A DNA stretch of 64,000 nucleotides from Lachnoclostridium sp. An196 (GTDB lineage Bacteria > Bacillota > Clostridia > Lachnospirales > Lachnospiraceae). Shown here piece after piece: positions 25,997 to 34,704 of this stretch. The translations under genes and the position numbers were made by a program. The stretch is taken from the NCBI RefSeq assembly GCF_002160135.1, contig NZ_NFJZ01000002.1, positions 366,547 to 430,546 on the forward strand, in the 5' to 3' direction. Within the stretch, counting starts at the first letter, position 1, and each line of letters opens with the position of its first letter. Under the pieces are notes generated by a model, which was given only the letters and a program-made list of their open reading frames with translations, was not told the DNA's origin and searched no databases.

Positions 25997-26008
25997 GGAG
26001 GAGAAAGG

Positions 26009-27208
26009 ATGGGGCTGAACGACACTCCCATGGCGTACCGGGTCCATATCGGATTTTTCGGGAGGCGGAACGCGGGAAAATCCAGCGTAGTAAATGCGGT
26101 GACGGGACAGCAGATGTCCGTGGTGTCGGATGTGAAAGGAACGACCACGGATCCTGTCTATAAATCCATGGAACTGCTGCCGCTGGGGCCGGTGGTCATC
26201 ATCGACACGCCGGGATTCGACGACGAAGGCAGCCTGGGGGAGCTGCGGATACAGAAGACCAGGGAAGTCCTGCAGAGGACGGATGTGGCCGTGCTGGTGG
26301 CGGATGCCCGGGCGGGACTCGGCGCGTGCGAGAAGGAACTGGTGGAGATGTTTCGGGAGAGCGGGATTCCGTATCTGCTGGTGTGGAACAAAAGCGACCT
26401 GCTGGAGGAAACGCCGGAGGACGGGGAGAACTGCATCAGCGTCAGCGCCCTGTACCATACGAAGATCCATGAGCTGAAAGAGAAGATCGGTTCTCTGGCG
26501 CCGCAGAAAGAAGAGCGGATGCGCCTGGCGGCGGATCTGGTCCGGCCCGGGGATACGGCCGTGCTGGTGACGCCCATCGATTCGGCGGCGCCGAAAGGCA
26601 GGCTGATTCTTCCCCAGCAGCTTGTCATCCGGGATCTGATCGACGCGGACGTATGTACGGTGGTGGTGAAGGAGAATATGCTGGCGGAGGCATTGCAGAA
26701 ACTGAAGGAACCGCCGGCGCTGGTCGTTACCGACAGCCAGGTGTTCGGGCTGGTGGCAAAGGAAGTTCCGCAGGAGGTGCCGCTGACTTCGTTCTCCATC
26801 CTGATGGCGCGTTATAAAGGGCTGCTGGCGGATGCCGTCCGGGGAGCCGCCGCCATGAAAGCGCTCCAGGACGGGGACCGGGTCCTGATCGCGGAAGGAT
26901 GCACGCACCACCGGCAGTGCGGCGATATCGGCACGGTGAAGCTGCCTGCCTGGCTGAAAGAATATACGGGGAAAGAACTTCGGTATGAGTTCTGCTCCGG
27001 CATGGAGTTTCCGCAGGATCTGGGGAAATTCCGCTTGATCCTGCACTGCGGAGGATGTATGCTGAATGAAAGAGAGATGCGGTCCCGGCAGCGCCGGGCT
27101 GCAGAACAGGGGATCCCCATGACCAATTACGGGGTGGCGATCGCATGCATGAAAGGAATTTTGAAACGGAGTATTTCCATGTTCCCGCATCTGGCGGAGA
27201 AATTATAG
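26009..27208 (+). CDS. hydF: [FeFe] hydrogenase maturation GTPase HydF
   Basis: A 399-residue scaffold that receives the di-iron precursor and passes it to HydA. The N-terminal GTPase domain has the P-loop GRRNAGKSS, the G2 threonines in GTTTDP, the G3 motif DTPGFDDEG and NKSD. A dimerisation domain follows, and the C-terminal [4Fe-4S] site is visible as CTHHRQCGDIG and HCGGCMLN. Gap to hydG 12 bases, to the next gene 13 bases. The presence of all three maturases next to hydABC in one direction makes this a complete set. Confidence 0.96.
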   Translation: MGLNDTPMAYRVHIGFFGRRNAGKSSVVNAVTGQQMSVVSDVKGTTTDPVYKSMELLPLGPVVIIDTPGFDDEGSLGELRIQKTREVLQRTDVAVLVADARAGLGACEKELVEMFRESGIPYLLVWNKSDLLEETPEDGENCISVSALYHTKIHELKEKIGSLAPQKEERMRLAADLVRPGDTAVLVTPIDSAAPKGRLILPQQLVIRDLIDADVCTVVVKENMLAEALQKLKEPPALVVTDSQVFGLVAKEVPQEVPLTSFSILMARYKGLLADAVRGAAAMKALQDGDRVLIAEGCTHHRQCGDIGTVKLPAWLKEYTGKELRYEFCSGMEFPQDLGKFRLILHCGGCMLNEREMRSRQRRAAEQGIPMTNYGVAIACMKGILKRSISMFPHLAEKL

Positions 27209-27221
27209 CGAGGAAGAGTCT

Positions 27222-30200
27222 ATGGAACGAGAACTGGTACTGCAGATCCTGGGGCTTACGGAGCTGACGGATGAAGAAACTGTAAAAAGAGCGTATCACA
27301 CAAAGCTCCGGGCCGTGAACCCGGAGGACAACCAGGAAGGCTTCCGCCGTCTCAGGGAGGCGTATGAGTCCGCGCTCGCGCTCTTAAGAGACGCGGAAAC
27401 GGAAGACGCGGAACGGGAAAAGACGCCGGTAGATCTCTGGCTGGAACGCGCGGACGCCGTTTATCAGGATTTCCGTACCAGGGGAGATCTGGACGCATGG
27501 GAGGAAATCCTGGAAGATCCGGTCTGCCAGGATCTGGATACGTCGCTGGAAGCGCGGGACGGCATGCTGGGATATTTGCTGTCGCATTTCTTCCTGCCCC
27601 GCAGGATATGGCAGCGGCTGGACCGGGAGTTCCAGATCGTTCAGGACAAAGAATCGCTGAAAGAGCGGTACCCGGCGGATTTTCTGGATTATGCGGAATT
27701 CTATACAGAACATGATTATTATATCGATTTCGACCAGATGCGCCTGCGGGAAAACGCGGACGCAGAGTCCATGAATGTGGACGGTTACATACAGGCGTAT
27801 CAGGGACTCCGCGCGGCCTGCGACCGGGGCGAATGGAAGGAGGCGGTGCGGCAGGCGGATGAGATCGAAGCATATGGAGTCTTTTATCCATGGGAAGCCG
27901 CGGAGCGTCTGAGAATTCATGCGGCGTTATACCGGACTGCGCTGGATGCGCCGGAGATGACGGAAGAAGAGAGCAGGAAGCAGAGAGACGCACTCCTTGC
28001 GGAGGCGGCGGAACTGACAGAGTACTGGCCGGATTCTCAGTATATTATGACGCAGGCGGGGAATGTGCAGTGGACATACGGAGATCATGAAAAGGCTTTT
28101 GCCTGCTGGCAGAAAGCTCCCGATAATTACGAGGCGCGCTGCGGCTTGATTCGTTACTGGCTGGAGAATGCACGTGATGCGCAGAAGGCAAAAGAATCGG
28201 TGCTGGATCTGATGGAAGAGAGCAATGATGAGCATCTGTCCGAATATCTGGCAGAAGCGAATCGTTTCCTGATCGCCGGATATGAGGATAAGATCCGCGT
28301 GCTTCCGGAAGGAAACGAACGCAGAGAAACGGAACTGGAGATTGCCTGGTGCTTTTTCCAGAACCGGGAGTTTGAAAAATCTCTGGAGATTCTGGAAAGG
28401 ATGCCTTTTCGTGAATATATTCCGCAGAATATTTCCGGATCTTTTGGGACGACGCCGGATGAAAATCTTATATACAGCTATTATAACCTGAAGGGACGCG
28501 TACTGGCGGCTATGTCCCGTTTCCAGGAGGCTGTACCGGAACTGGAAGTATGGCTCCGCATGATTCTTGCAACGGAGGACGACGGGACTCAGGAAGCGGC
28601 GAAACGTTTCCGCCGGAAAGGCTCCGCATATCTGATGCTGGGATGGAGCAGGTATCAGACCGGAGCATATGAAGAAGCGGCCAGACTTCTGGAGAAAGGG
28701 ATTCCCGAGCTTACTGTTTTATCAGAGAAACTGAGCTGCATGAACTCTCTGGCGGAAGTCTTCCTGGCCATGAATGCCTGCGAAAAGGCCATTGATGTCT
28801 GCGGGCAGATCCTGTCGCTGGAGAAAAACTATTATCCCGCCTATCTGAACCGGCAGGAGGCGTATTTCCGCCTGCAGAACGGACAGCAGGTGGTGGACGA
28901 TTATTATCGGGCAGTGGAGATCTATCCGGGATATTACAAACCGTATCTGCTGGCGGAGAAGGTATTTTTCTTCTGCCATCAGTATGAGGACGTTCTGGAT
29001 GTGATAAAGCGTGCAGAAGAAAACCAGGTGGAATTCAGCGACCAGATGAAATTATACTGTCTGAAAGCGCGCCGCAATCTTGCCGGAGGAGAGGAAGAGA
29101 GAAGAGAAATATTCGCAGATCTTTTATCTCTTAAGGCGGCGGTGGACAGAGAAAAGACGGATCTGGAGGATATTTCAGAATTAAAGTACGAAATGGCGCT
29201 GATTAAATGGGACGATGGCCGGCTGGAAGAAGCTCTGGGTTATCTGAACAAGGCGATTCATGAAAATCCGTCCCGGCTGCAGTATTTTATGGTGCGGGGA
29301 GAGATCCTGAGAGACGCCCATGAGCCGTATGAAGCGCTTCAGTCCTACGAACAGGCAAAAGAGGATTATGAAGACACGCCTGCCTGGCATTATGGCAAGG
29401 GGTGCTGTTACGGCGATCTGGGTAATGAAGAAATGGCGCTGCAATATTTTCGGAATGCGGCGGAGGCGGATCCTTCATTTCGGGATGTGAATGAGAAAAT
29501 AGCGGATATTTATATGCAGCGTTATCGCTGCTTTGGAAATGAAGACGACTTTGAACGCGCGGTCCGGTATATGGACCGGGAGGTGGAAAACTGGGAAAGC
29601 TGCTATACGCTGGTTCACCGCGGACTGCTATACATGGAGGCTATGCGGTTGCCCGAAGCAATCTCTGATTTTGAAAAAGCGCTGACCTATAATTCTGACG
29701 ATTGGGCCTCCTATAACAATCTTGGATATTGTTACAAGCATCTGAAGCAATTTCAAAAGAGTATCGAGATGTATGAAAGATCTCTGGAGTGTCTGGATAA
29801 GACCGGTGAGAAGAAGCTCCTGCCTTACAGCAATATGGCGGACTGTTATGAGATCCTGCGCGATTACGGGAAAGCGGTGGAATGCTACAGGAAAGATCTG
29901 GAATGGTTTCCAAAAGAACTGTCTTTTTACAAAGAAATAGGGAATCTGTACCGTTATATGGGCAGATACGAAGAAGCGGCTGAAGCATATAAGAAAAATA
30001 TGGAAGACAAGGAATATTTGCTGTGTCTTGGCGATGTCTGCGTGGCGAAAGGGAAAATGCTTCAGGCCAGATATTATTACCGGAAATCGCTGCAGTGTGA
30101 CCCGGAACGCAGCTATCAGAGATATACAGACTGCGCGGACCGTCTGTTCCATCATTTTGGCGACAACGACGGAGCTATGTGTCTCCTGAAGAAGGCGGAA

Positions 30201-30659
30201 GAAATGAATGGCCGTTCTGTCTGGAAGACCTGGGACGACCAGCGCATCCGAAACCTGATGCTGCAGGCCAGGATCCAATATCTGGAAAAACGTCCGGGCG
30301 AGGCGGCAAGATGTGCCCGGCAGGCCCTGGATCTGATGCTGCGGGGTTACATTTCGGAAAGAATTTATGTATCCTATCCGGCGGAACGTCCCCAGAGACT
30401 CAGCAAAGTAGGAGAGTGCTATCTGTATATGGGAGACAAAAAGAAAGCGCTTGCATATTTCAGCCAGACACGGAGCGGGCTGCGCTGTAAATACTGCAGG
30501 GAACCGGAGTGCTACGAGGGTCTGGTCGGAGAGATGATCTTCCAGATGGGAGAAGAAAACTGGAGCGAAGCGCTTGCCTGCGGAGAGGAAGCTCTTAAGA
30601 TTTGTCCCAACGATCTGGAACTTCAAAGTACCGTTCAAAGAATTCGAGGAGAGATTTGA
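27222..30659 (+). CDS. Large J-like/TPR protein, probable partner of the adjacent Hsp70
   Basis: An 1145-residue soluble protein. Residues 1-60 resemble a J domain (LQILGLTELTDEETVKRAYH, then EGFRRLREAYESAL), but the HPD tripeptide that stimulates Hsp70 ATPase is replaced by NPE in AVNPEDNQ. The remainder is helical, with many TPR-like units from about residue 270 to the end, for example LNKAIHENPSRLQY, YFRNAAEADPSFRD and FEKALTYNSDDWASYNNLGY. It begins 13 bases after hydF and ends six bases before an Hsp70 gene, which strongly suggests a chaperone pair. J-like proteins beside HscC-type Hsp70 genes are known in Escherichia coli. Client unknown. Confidence 0.75.
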   Translation: MERELVLQILGLTELTDEETVKRAYHTKLRAVNPEDNQEGFRRLREAYESALALLRDAETEDAEREKTPVDLWLERADAVYQDFRTRGDLDAWEEILEDPVCQDLDTSLEARDGMLGYLLSHFFLPRRIWQRLDREFQIVQDKESLKERYPADFLDYAEFYTEHDYYIDFDQMRLRENADAESMNVDGYIQAYQGLRAACDRGEWKEAVRQADEIEAYGVFYPWEAAERLRIHAALYRTALDAPEMTEEESRKQRDALLAEAAELTEYWPDSQYIMTQAGNVQWTYGDHEKAFACWQKAPDNYEARCGLIRYWLENARDAQKAKESVLDLMEESNDEHLSEYLAEANRFLIAGYEDKIRVLPEGNERRETELEIAWCFFQNREFEKSLEILERMPFREYIPQNISGSFGTTPDENLIYSYYNLKGRVLAAMSRFQEAVPELEVWLRMILATEDDGTQEAAKRFRRKGSAYLMLGWSRYQTGAYEEAARLLEKGIPELTVLSEKLSCMNSLAEVFLAMNACEKAIDVCGQILSLEKNYYPAYLNRQEAYFRLQNGQQVVDDYYRAVEIYPGYYKPYLLAEKVFFFCHQYEDVLDVIKRAEENQVEFSDQMKLYCLKARRNLAGGEEERREIFADLLSLKAAVDREKTDLEDISELKYEMALIKWDDGRLEEALGYLNKAIHENPSRLQYFMVRGEILRDAHEPYEALQSYEQAKEDYEDTPAWHYGKGCCYGDLGNEEMALQYFRNAAEADPSFRDVNEKIADIYMQRYRCFGNEDDFERAVRYMDREVENWESCYTLVHRGLLYMEAMRLPEAISDFEKALTYNSDDWASYNNLGYCYKHLKQFQKSIEMYERSLECLDKTGEKKLLPYSNMADCYEILRDYGKAVECYRKDLEWFPKELSFYKEIGNLYRYMGRYEEAAEAYKKNMEDKEYLLCLGDVCVAKGKMLQARYYYRKSLQCDPERSYQRYTDCADRLFHHFGDNDGAMCLLKKAEEMNGRSVWKTWDDQRIRNLMLQARIQYLEKRPGEAARCARQALDLMLRGYISERIYVSYPAERPQRLSKVGECYLYMGDKKKALAYFSQTRSGLRCKYCREPECYEGLVGEMIFQMGEENWSEALACGEEALKICPNDLELQSTVQRIRGEI

Positions 30660-30665
30660 CAGCAT

Positions 30666-32360
30666 ATGATAGTAGGAATTGATCTTGGAACTACCAACAG
30701 CCTGGTGGCTTATTATACAGAAGAAGGTCCCCGTGTGATCCCGAACCGGATTGGGAAGCGCCTGACTCCGTCGGTGGTCAGCATCGGCGAAGACGGACAG
30801 GTTTACGTGGGCGAATCGGCTGCAGAGCAGATGCTTCTGAATCCGGACAGCGGCGCGTCGCTGTTCAAACGGAGCATGGGGAGCGGGAAGAAATTTCGAT
30901 TGAGAGACAAGGAGTTTGCGGCAGAAGAACTGTCTTCTTTTGTCCTGCGTTATCTGAAAGAGGATGCGGAGGCGTTTCTGGGGGAACCGGTGACGGAGGC
31001 GGTGATCAGTGTCCCGGCGTATTTTAACGATGCCAGGAGGCGGGCCACCAAGCGCGCGGGAGAGCTGGCGGGGTTGAAAGTCGAGAGGATCATCAGCGAG
31101 CCGACGGCTGCCGCTATCGCTTATGGGCTCTGGCAGAAAAAAGACCATGCGCGGTTCCTGGTCTTCGACCTGGGAGGAGGCACTTTCGACGTATCGATCC
31201 TGGAACTGTACGACACCATTCTGGAGGTCCACGCGGTGGCGGGAGACAACTTCCTGGGCGGAGAAGATTTCACGGCAGTGCTGGAAAAGATGTTTTACGA
31301 CGCCCATCCGCAGCTGAACCGTTTTACACTGAGCGGAAAAACGCAGCAGCATATCCGGCGTCAGGCGGAGCTTTGCAAGATTGGTTTCGGAGAAAACCGG
31401 ATCTCGGAGATGAGATGTAATATAGAGGGGAAAGAATATGTATTTCCGGTTGAGCTTCCCGACTACGAAGAAGCCTGTGAGGAACTGTTGGACAGGATCC
31501 GTCAGCCGGTGAAGCGGAGCCTGAAGGACGCCCATATCCGCCTGTCGGATATCGATCAGGTCGTGCTGGTGGGCGGAGCTACCAAATCTCCGGTGATCCG
31601 CAGATTTGCCGGAAAGTTGTTTCATATGATCCCGGACACCAAGATCAATCCGGACGAGGCGGTGGCGCTGGGAGCAGCGATCCAGGCGGCGATGAAAGAG
31701 CGCCGGGACGGCATCCGGGAAGTGATCCTGACCGACGTCTGTCCCTTTACCCTGGGTACGGAAGTGGTCCAGGAATACGGCGATCACCAGTATGAGGACG
31801 GGGTGTTTTTCCCGATTATCGAGAGAAACACAGTGATCCCGGCCAGCCGTACGGAACGCCTGTATACGGTGAGAGATAATCAGACCAGGATCCGGGTGCA
31901 TATCTTACAGGGCGAGAGCCGTTTCGCAGTCAATAACCTGTCTCTGGGAGAACTGTTCATTGAAGTTCCTGCCGGGAAAGCCGGGCAGGAGGCTGTGGAT
32001 GTGACTTATACTTATGATATTAACTCGATCCTGGAAGTGGAAGTGAAATCTGTTTCCAGCGGGAAGAAAGTGCGCCAGGTGTTTAAAGGACAGAATCTGG
32101 ACATGAGCGAGGAAGAGATCGAAGACCGCCTGAAGACGCTCTCTTATCTGAAGATTCATCCTCGGGACAAAGAGGAGAATAAGGTTCTCCTGCTGAGAGG
32201 CGAGAGAATCTACGAAGAGAGTCTGGGCGTGAAAAGGGAGCAGGCGGGACGGATGCTGCGGGAGTTTGAGCATGCTCTGGATACCTATGACCCGGAACGT
32301 ATCGCGGAGGCAAAGAGAGAATATATGGAATTTCTGGAAAAACTGGATGAGTGGGAGTAG
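30666..32360 (+). CDS. Hsp70-family chaperone, HscC-like
   Basis: A 564-residue Hsp70. The nucleotide-binding domain has VGIDLGTTNSLVAYY, the phosphate-2 segment VFDLGGGTFDVSIL, and the adenosine motif VVLVGGATKSPVIRR. The linker and substrate-binding beta domain follow (TDVCPFTLGTEVV, then IPASRTERLYTVRDNQTRI). The helical lid is short, giving the size of HscC (about 556) rather than DnaK (610-640), and the housekeeping dnaK-grpE-dnaJ context is absent. It lies between the J-like/TPR gene (gap 6) and a methyltransferase gene (gap 4) at the end of the hydrogenase unit. A role in hydrogenase or iron-sulfur assembly is an inference from this position. Confidence 0.88.
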   Translation: MIVGIDLGTTNSLVAYYTEEGPRVIPNRIGKRLTPSVVSIGEDGQVYVGESAAEQMLLNPDSGASLFKRSMGSGKKFRLRDKEFAAEELSSFVLRYLKEDAEAFLGEPVTEAVISVPAYFNDARRRATKRAGELAGLKVERIISEPTAAAIAYGLWQKKDHARFLVFDLGGGTFDVSILELYDTILEVHAVAGDNFLGGEDFTAVLEKMFYDAHPQLNRFTLSGKTQQHIRRQAELCKIGFGENRISEMRCNIEGKEYVFPVELPDYEEACEELLDRIRQPVKRSLKDAHIRLSDIDQVVLVGGATKSPVIRRFAGKLFHMIPDTKINPDEAVALGAAIQAAMKERRDGIREVILTDVCPFTLGTEVVQEYGDHQYEDGVFFPIIERNTVIPASRTERLYTVRDNQTRIRVHILQGESRFAVNNLSLGELFIEVPAGKAGQEAVDVTYTYDINSILEVEVKSVSSGKKVRQVFKGQNLDMSEEEIEDRLKTLSYLKIHPRDKEENKVLLLRGERIYEESLGVKREQAGRMLREFEHALDTYDPERIAEAKREYMEFLEKLDEWE

Positions 32361-32364
32361 AAAG

Positions 32365-33513
32365 ATGGATTTACAACAGATGCTGGAGGCGGTCCTGGCC
32401 GCGGAGCCTTATAAAATGATCCTGAGCAATCCGTGCCGCAAGGACGCGCAGTACCGGCGGATCGTGATCAACCGTCTGGAAACATGCTGGCAGGCGGAAA
32501 AATATACGGAAAAACAGGTCTTTCACGAAAATATGTCCGAAGAGACGCTGAAACTGTTTCTGGAAGGGGCCATGGGGCAGGAATACCGCCAGCTGAACGC
32601 CTGGGACGGAGAACGGGAGCACGCGGTCCGCGTCTCCAAAAACGGTAAGGCTTCCTACCTGAAAAAGAAGACGGCGCAGGCCCCGAAAGAGAAGACGGGC
32701 CATAACCGGAAGAAAAACTATATTCTGGAAGAAGGGCAGATGATCCCTCCTCTGGTGGATATGGGAATCTTTACATCGGAAGGAAAGATCGTCCGTTCCA
32801 TGTATGATAAATACCGTCAGATCAACCGCTTTGTGGAGCTGATCGACGACGAGATCGGGACCCTTCCGAAGGACCGGACCTTGACGGTGATCGATTTTGG
32901 CTGCGGGAAATCTTATCTGACATTTATCCTGTATTATTACCTGACGCAGATCCGGAAGCTGGATGTGAGGATCATCGGTCTGGACCTGAAGGCGGATGTG
33001 ATCGAACACTGCAACCAGGCTGCCGAAAAATATGGCTACGATCAGCTGCACTTTGAACTGGGAGACATCAACGGATATGAATGTCCGTATCCGGTGGATA
33101 TGGTGGTCTCCCTCCATGCCTGCGATACGGCCACCGATTACGCGCTGTACAATGCCGTTCGGTGGAACGCGGAGCTGATCTTTTCCGTACCCTGCTGCCA
33201 GCATGAGCTGAACAGCCAGATGCAGGGCGGAAGTCTTCCTATACTGACCCGTTACGGGATCATAAAAGAACGGACGGCGGCCCTGATGACGGACGCCATC
33301 CGCGGAAATCTGCTGACCGCCAGCGGCTACCGGACCCAGCTCCTGGAGTTCGTGGATCTGTCCCATACGCCGAAAAACATCCTGATCCGCGCCGTGCGCT
33401 CGAATATCCCGGAGAAAACACGGCGGGAGATGCTGCAGGAGGTGGATGCGCTGAAGGAGCAGTTCGGGTTCCGGCCGACGCTGGACCGGTTGCTGAGAGG
33501 AGAAGATGCCTGA
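32365..33513 (+). CDS. SAM-dependent methyltransferase, Methyltransf_32-like
   Basis: A 382-residue protein. The ATG at 32365 has GGGAG seven bases upstream, overlapping the Hsp70 stop codon. A basic N-terminal part (residues 1-150) precedes a class I methyltransferase domain: motif I DFGCGKSYLTFIL, acidic loop IIGLDLKADVIEHC, and motif IV VVSLHACDTATDYAL, then VPCCQHELN. This S-L-H-A-C-D signature belongs to a family including eukaryotic METTL25-type proteins and glutathione S-transferase C-terminal-domain methyltransferases; substrates in bacteria are unknown to me. As the last gene of the unit it could modify RNA or protein. Confidence 0.8.
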   Translation: MDLQQMLEAVLAAEPYKMILSNPCRKDAQYRRIVINRLETCWQAEKYTEKQVFHENMSEETLKLFLEGAMGQEYRQLNAWDGEREHAVRVSKNGKASYLKKKTAQAPKEKTGHNRKKNYILEEGQMIPPLVDMGIFTSEGKIVRSMYDKYRQINRFVELIDDEIGTLPKDRTLTVIDFGCGKSYLTFILYYYLTQIRKLDVRIIGLDLKADVIEHCNQAAEKYGYDQLHFELGDINGYECPYPVDMVVSLHACDTATDYALYNAVRWNAELIFSVPCCQHELNSQMQGGSLPILTRYGIIKERTAALMTDAIRGNLLTASGYRTQLLEFVDLSHTPKNILIRAVRSNIPEKTRREMLQEVDALKEQFGFRPTLDRLLRGEDA

Positions 33514-33524
33514 CGGAATCAGGC
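33508..33524. other. Hairpin spanning two convergent stop codons
   Basis: GCCTGA, five bases and TCAGGC form a 6-bp stem that contains both the plus-strand TGA and the minus-strand TGA (TCA). No T-tract follows on either side, so termination here is uncertain. Confidence 0.35.
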
Positions 33525-33944
33525 GCCTTCCCTTACCAGTTTCTGAATCCGTCCGACTGCCGTCTGCGCAGTCCTGTTCTCCTGGTCGGCCGGCAATTCC
33601 AACAGACGGGAGCGGAGGACTTCCGCTTCCGCACTGGAGCCGGCTTCTTCGGCGGCGCGGAATCGGCAGTACAGATGCCAGGCGTCGGTCACATCCCAGT
33701 AATCATCGTATTTATCTTCATACAGGTCGTAGAGATTCAGCTCTTCGTACAGGTCTGCGTACTCTCCTTCGCTGGTCAGTTCCAGCAGGCGGGTGTCCCG
33801 GCGGCTCTCGTTGTCATAAGTGATATCTTCCACAACAGAAGAAAAGAAAAAAGAAAACATGAGATAGTTCATACCAAGCAGGAGAAGGATAATCAGCCCT
33901 TTGACGAAAAAGCGGCGGTGATGCGCATTATTCTTCTGATTCAT
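33519..33944 (-). CDS. Small membrane-anchored protein, third gene of zinc-ribbon set
   Basis: A 141-residue protein with a basic N-terminus, one membrane helix (about residues 15-36, GLIILLLLGMNYLMFSFFF) and an acidic extracytoplasmic part with TPR-like helix pairs (LLELTSEGEYADLYEEL, then WHLYCRFRAAEEAGSSAEAE). It lacks the zinc ribbon of its two upstream neighbours but shares their design of one helix followed by an acidic helical domain with repeated E-G-x-Y-x-x-L-Y-like motifs. Its start overlaps the preceding gene by 17 bases. Family not recognised. Confidence 0.6.
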   Translation of the reverse strand: MNQKNNAHHRRFFVKGLIILLLLGMNYLMFSFFFSSVVEDITYDNESRRDTRLLELTSEGEYADLYEELNLYDLYEDKYDDYWDVTDAWHLYCRFRAAEEAGSSAEAEVLRSRLLELPADQENRTAQTAVGRIQKLVREGA

Positions 33945-34701
33945 GGTAGCCCTCCTCTTTTAGACGTTCTTTTGCCAGTTCCATGAGCTGTTCGATCTCT
34001 GTAAAAGAGACATATCCGCTGCCGTCCTCTTCCGGATAGAGTATCTGGATCTCGTCCTCGGTCAGCTTCAGCATCCCCAGAAGAAAAGTCCTTGCTTCTT
34101 CCTGATAGATATTCAGATTTTCCTGATTGACCGGGTAAGTGTCCGGATAGGCGGGAATATACGGCTGCATCAGTTCTGCCGCGCTGTCGATGGCGTATTC
34201 CAGATGGAAATCATCCGGGATGGAACCTTTTTCCAGCGCCTGCGTGCAGTTCATGCTGTACTGAACGAAGTCTGTATAAGTGTAGTAATACAGCGCCATC
34301 TGCATGTACTGGGGATAATCCTGTCCATCCAGGCTGTAACGGTCCATATATGCGTACAGTTCGTCATAGCGGCCTTCATCATAGAGGGTTTCCAGCTGGG
34401 ATTCATAATCGTCGGGACGGCCCAACCCCAGAGTCCGGGGATCCCGGACCAGGTACCAGATCATGCCAAGGACGGTAACCAGGATCCACAGAAGCGCCAG
34501 GATCACAATAGCCAGATTCATGATCCTCTGTGCAAGGGGAAGCCGCAGCTGGTCCCGCATCTTCTGCCTGAGGTATTCATTCAGTTTTCGGCGCCTGCGT
34601 ACTTCTCCCTGAAAAGCGGCTCCTTCCGGATTCAGGTTCCCGCAGTATGGACACCGGACATCGTTGACGGAGACTTCTCCGCCGCAGTAAGGACATTTCA
34701 T
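33928..34701 (-). CDS. Zinc-ribbon, single-helix membrane protein
   Basis: A 257-residue protein opening with a zinc ribbon, MKCPYCGGEVSVNDVRCPYC, then a basic stretch, one membrane helix (about residues 63-86, NLAIVILALLWILVTVLGMIW) and an acidic helical C-terminal domain (QLETLYDEGRYDELYAYMDR). The ribbon would be cytoplasmic and the C-terminal domain outside. The upstream gene has the same plan and stops four bases before this start codon. The C-terminal part of both has a similar K-x-T-E-D/E-E-I-x-x segment (MLKLTEDEIQILY here), supporting a duplication. Function unknown. Confidence 0.65.
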   Translation of the reverse strand: MKCPYCGGEVSVNDVRCPYCGNLNPEGAAFQGEVRRRRKLNEYLRQKMRDQLRLPLAQRIMNLAIVILALLWILVTVLGMIWYLVRDPRTLGLGRPDDYESQLETLYDEGRYDELYAYMDRYSLDGQDYPQYMQMALYYYTYTDFVQYSMNCTQALEKGSIPDDFHLEYAIDSAAELMQPYIPAYPDTYPVNQENLNIYQEEARTFLLGMLKLTEDEIQILYPEEDGSGYVSFTEIEQLMELAKERLKEEGYHESEE

Positions 34702-34704
34702 AAG

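Noticed and set aside
24407..27190. Very long open frame on the minus strand opposite hydG and hydF (927 codons), and similar ones at 17228-19354 plus and 29628-31901 minus
   Set aside because: They lie opposite well-identified genes, have Arg/His/Pro-rich translations without recognisable domains and no ribosome sites. They arise from the codon bias of the real genes.
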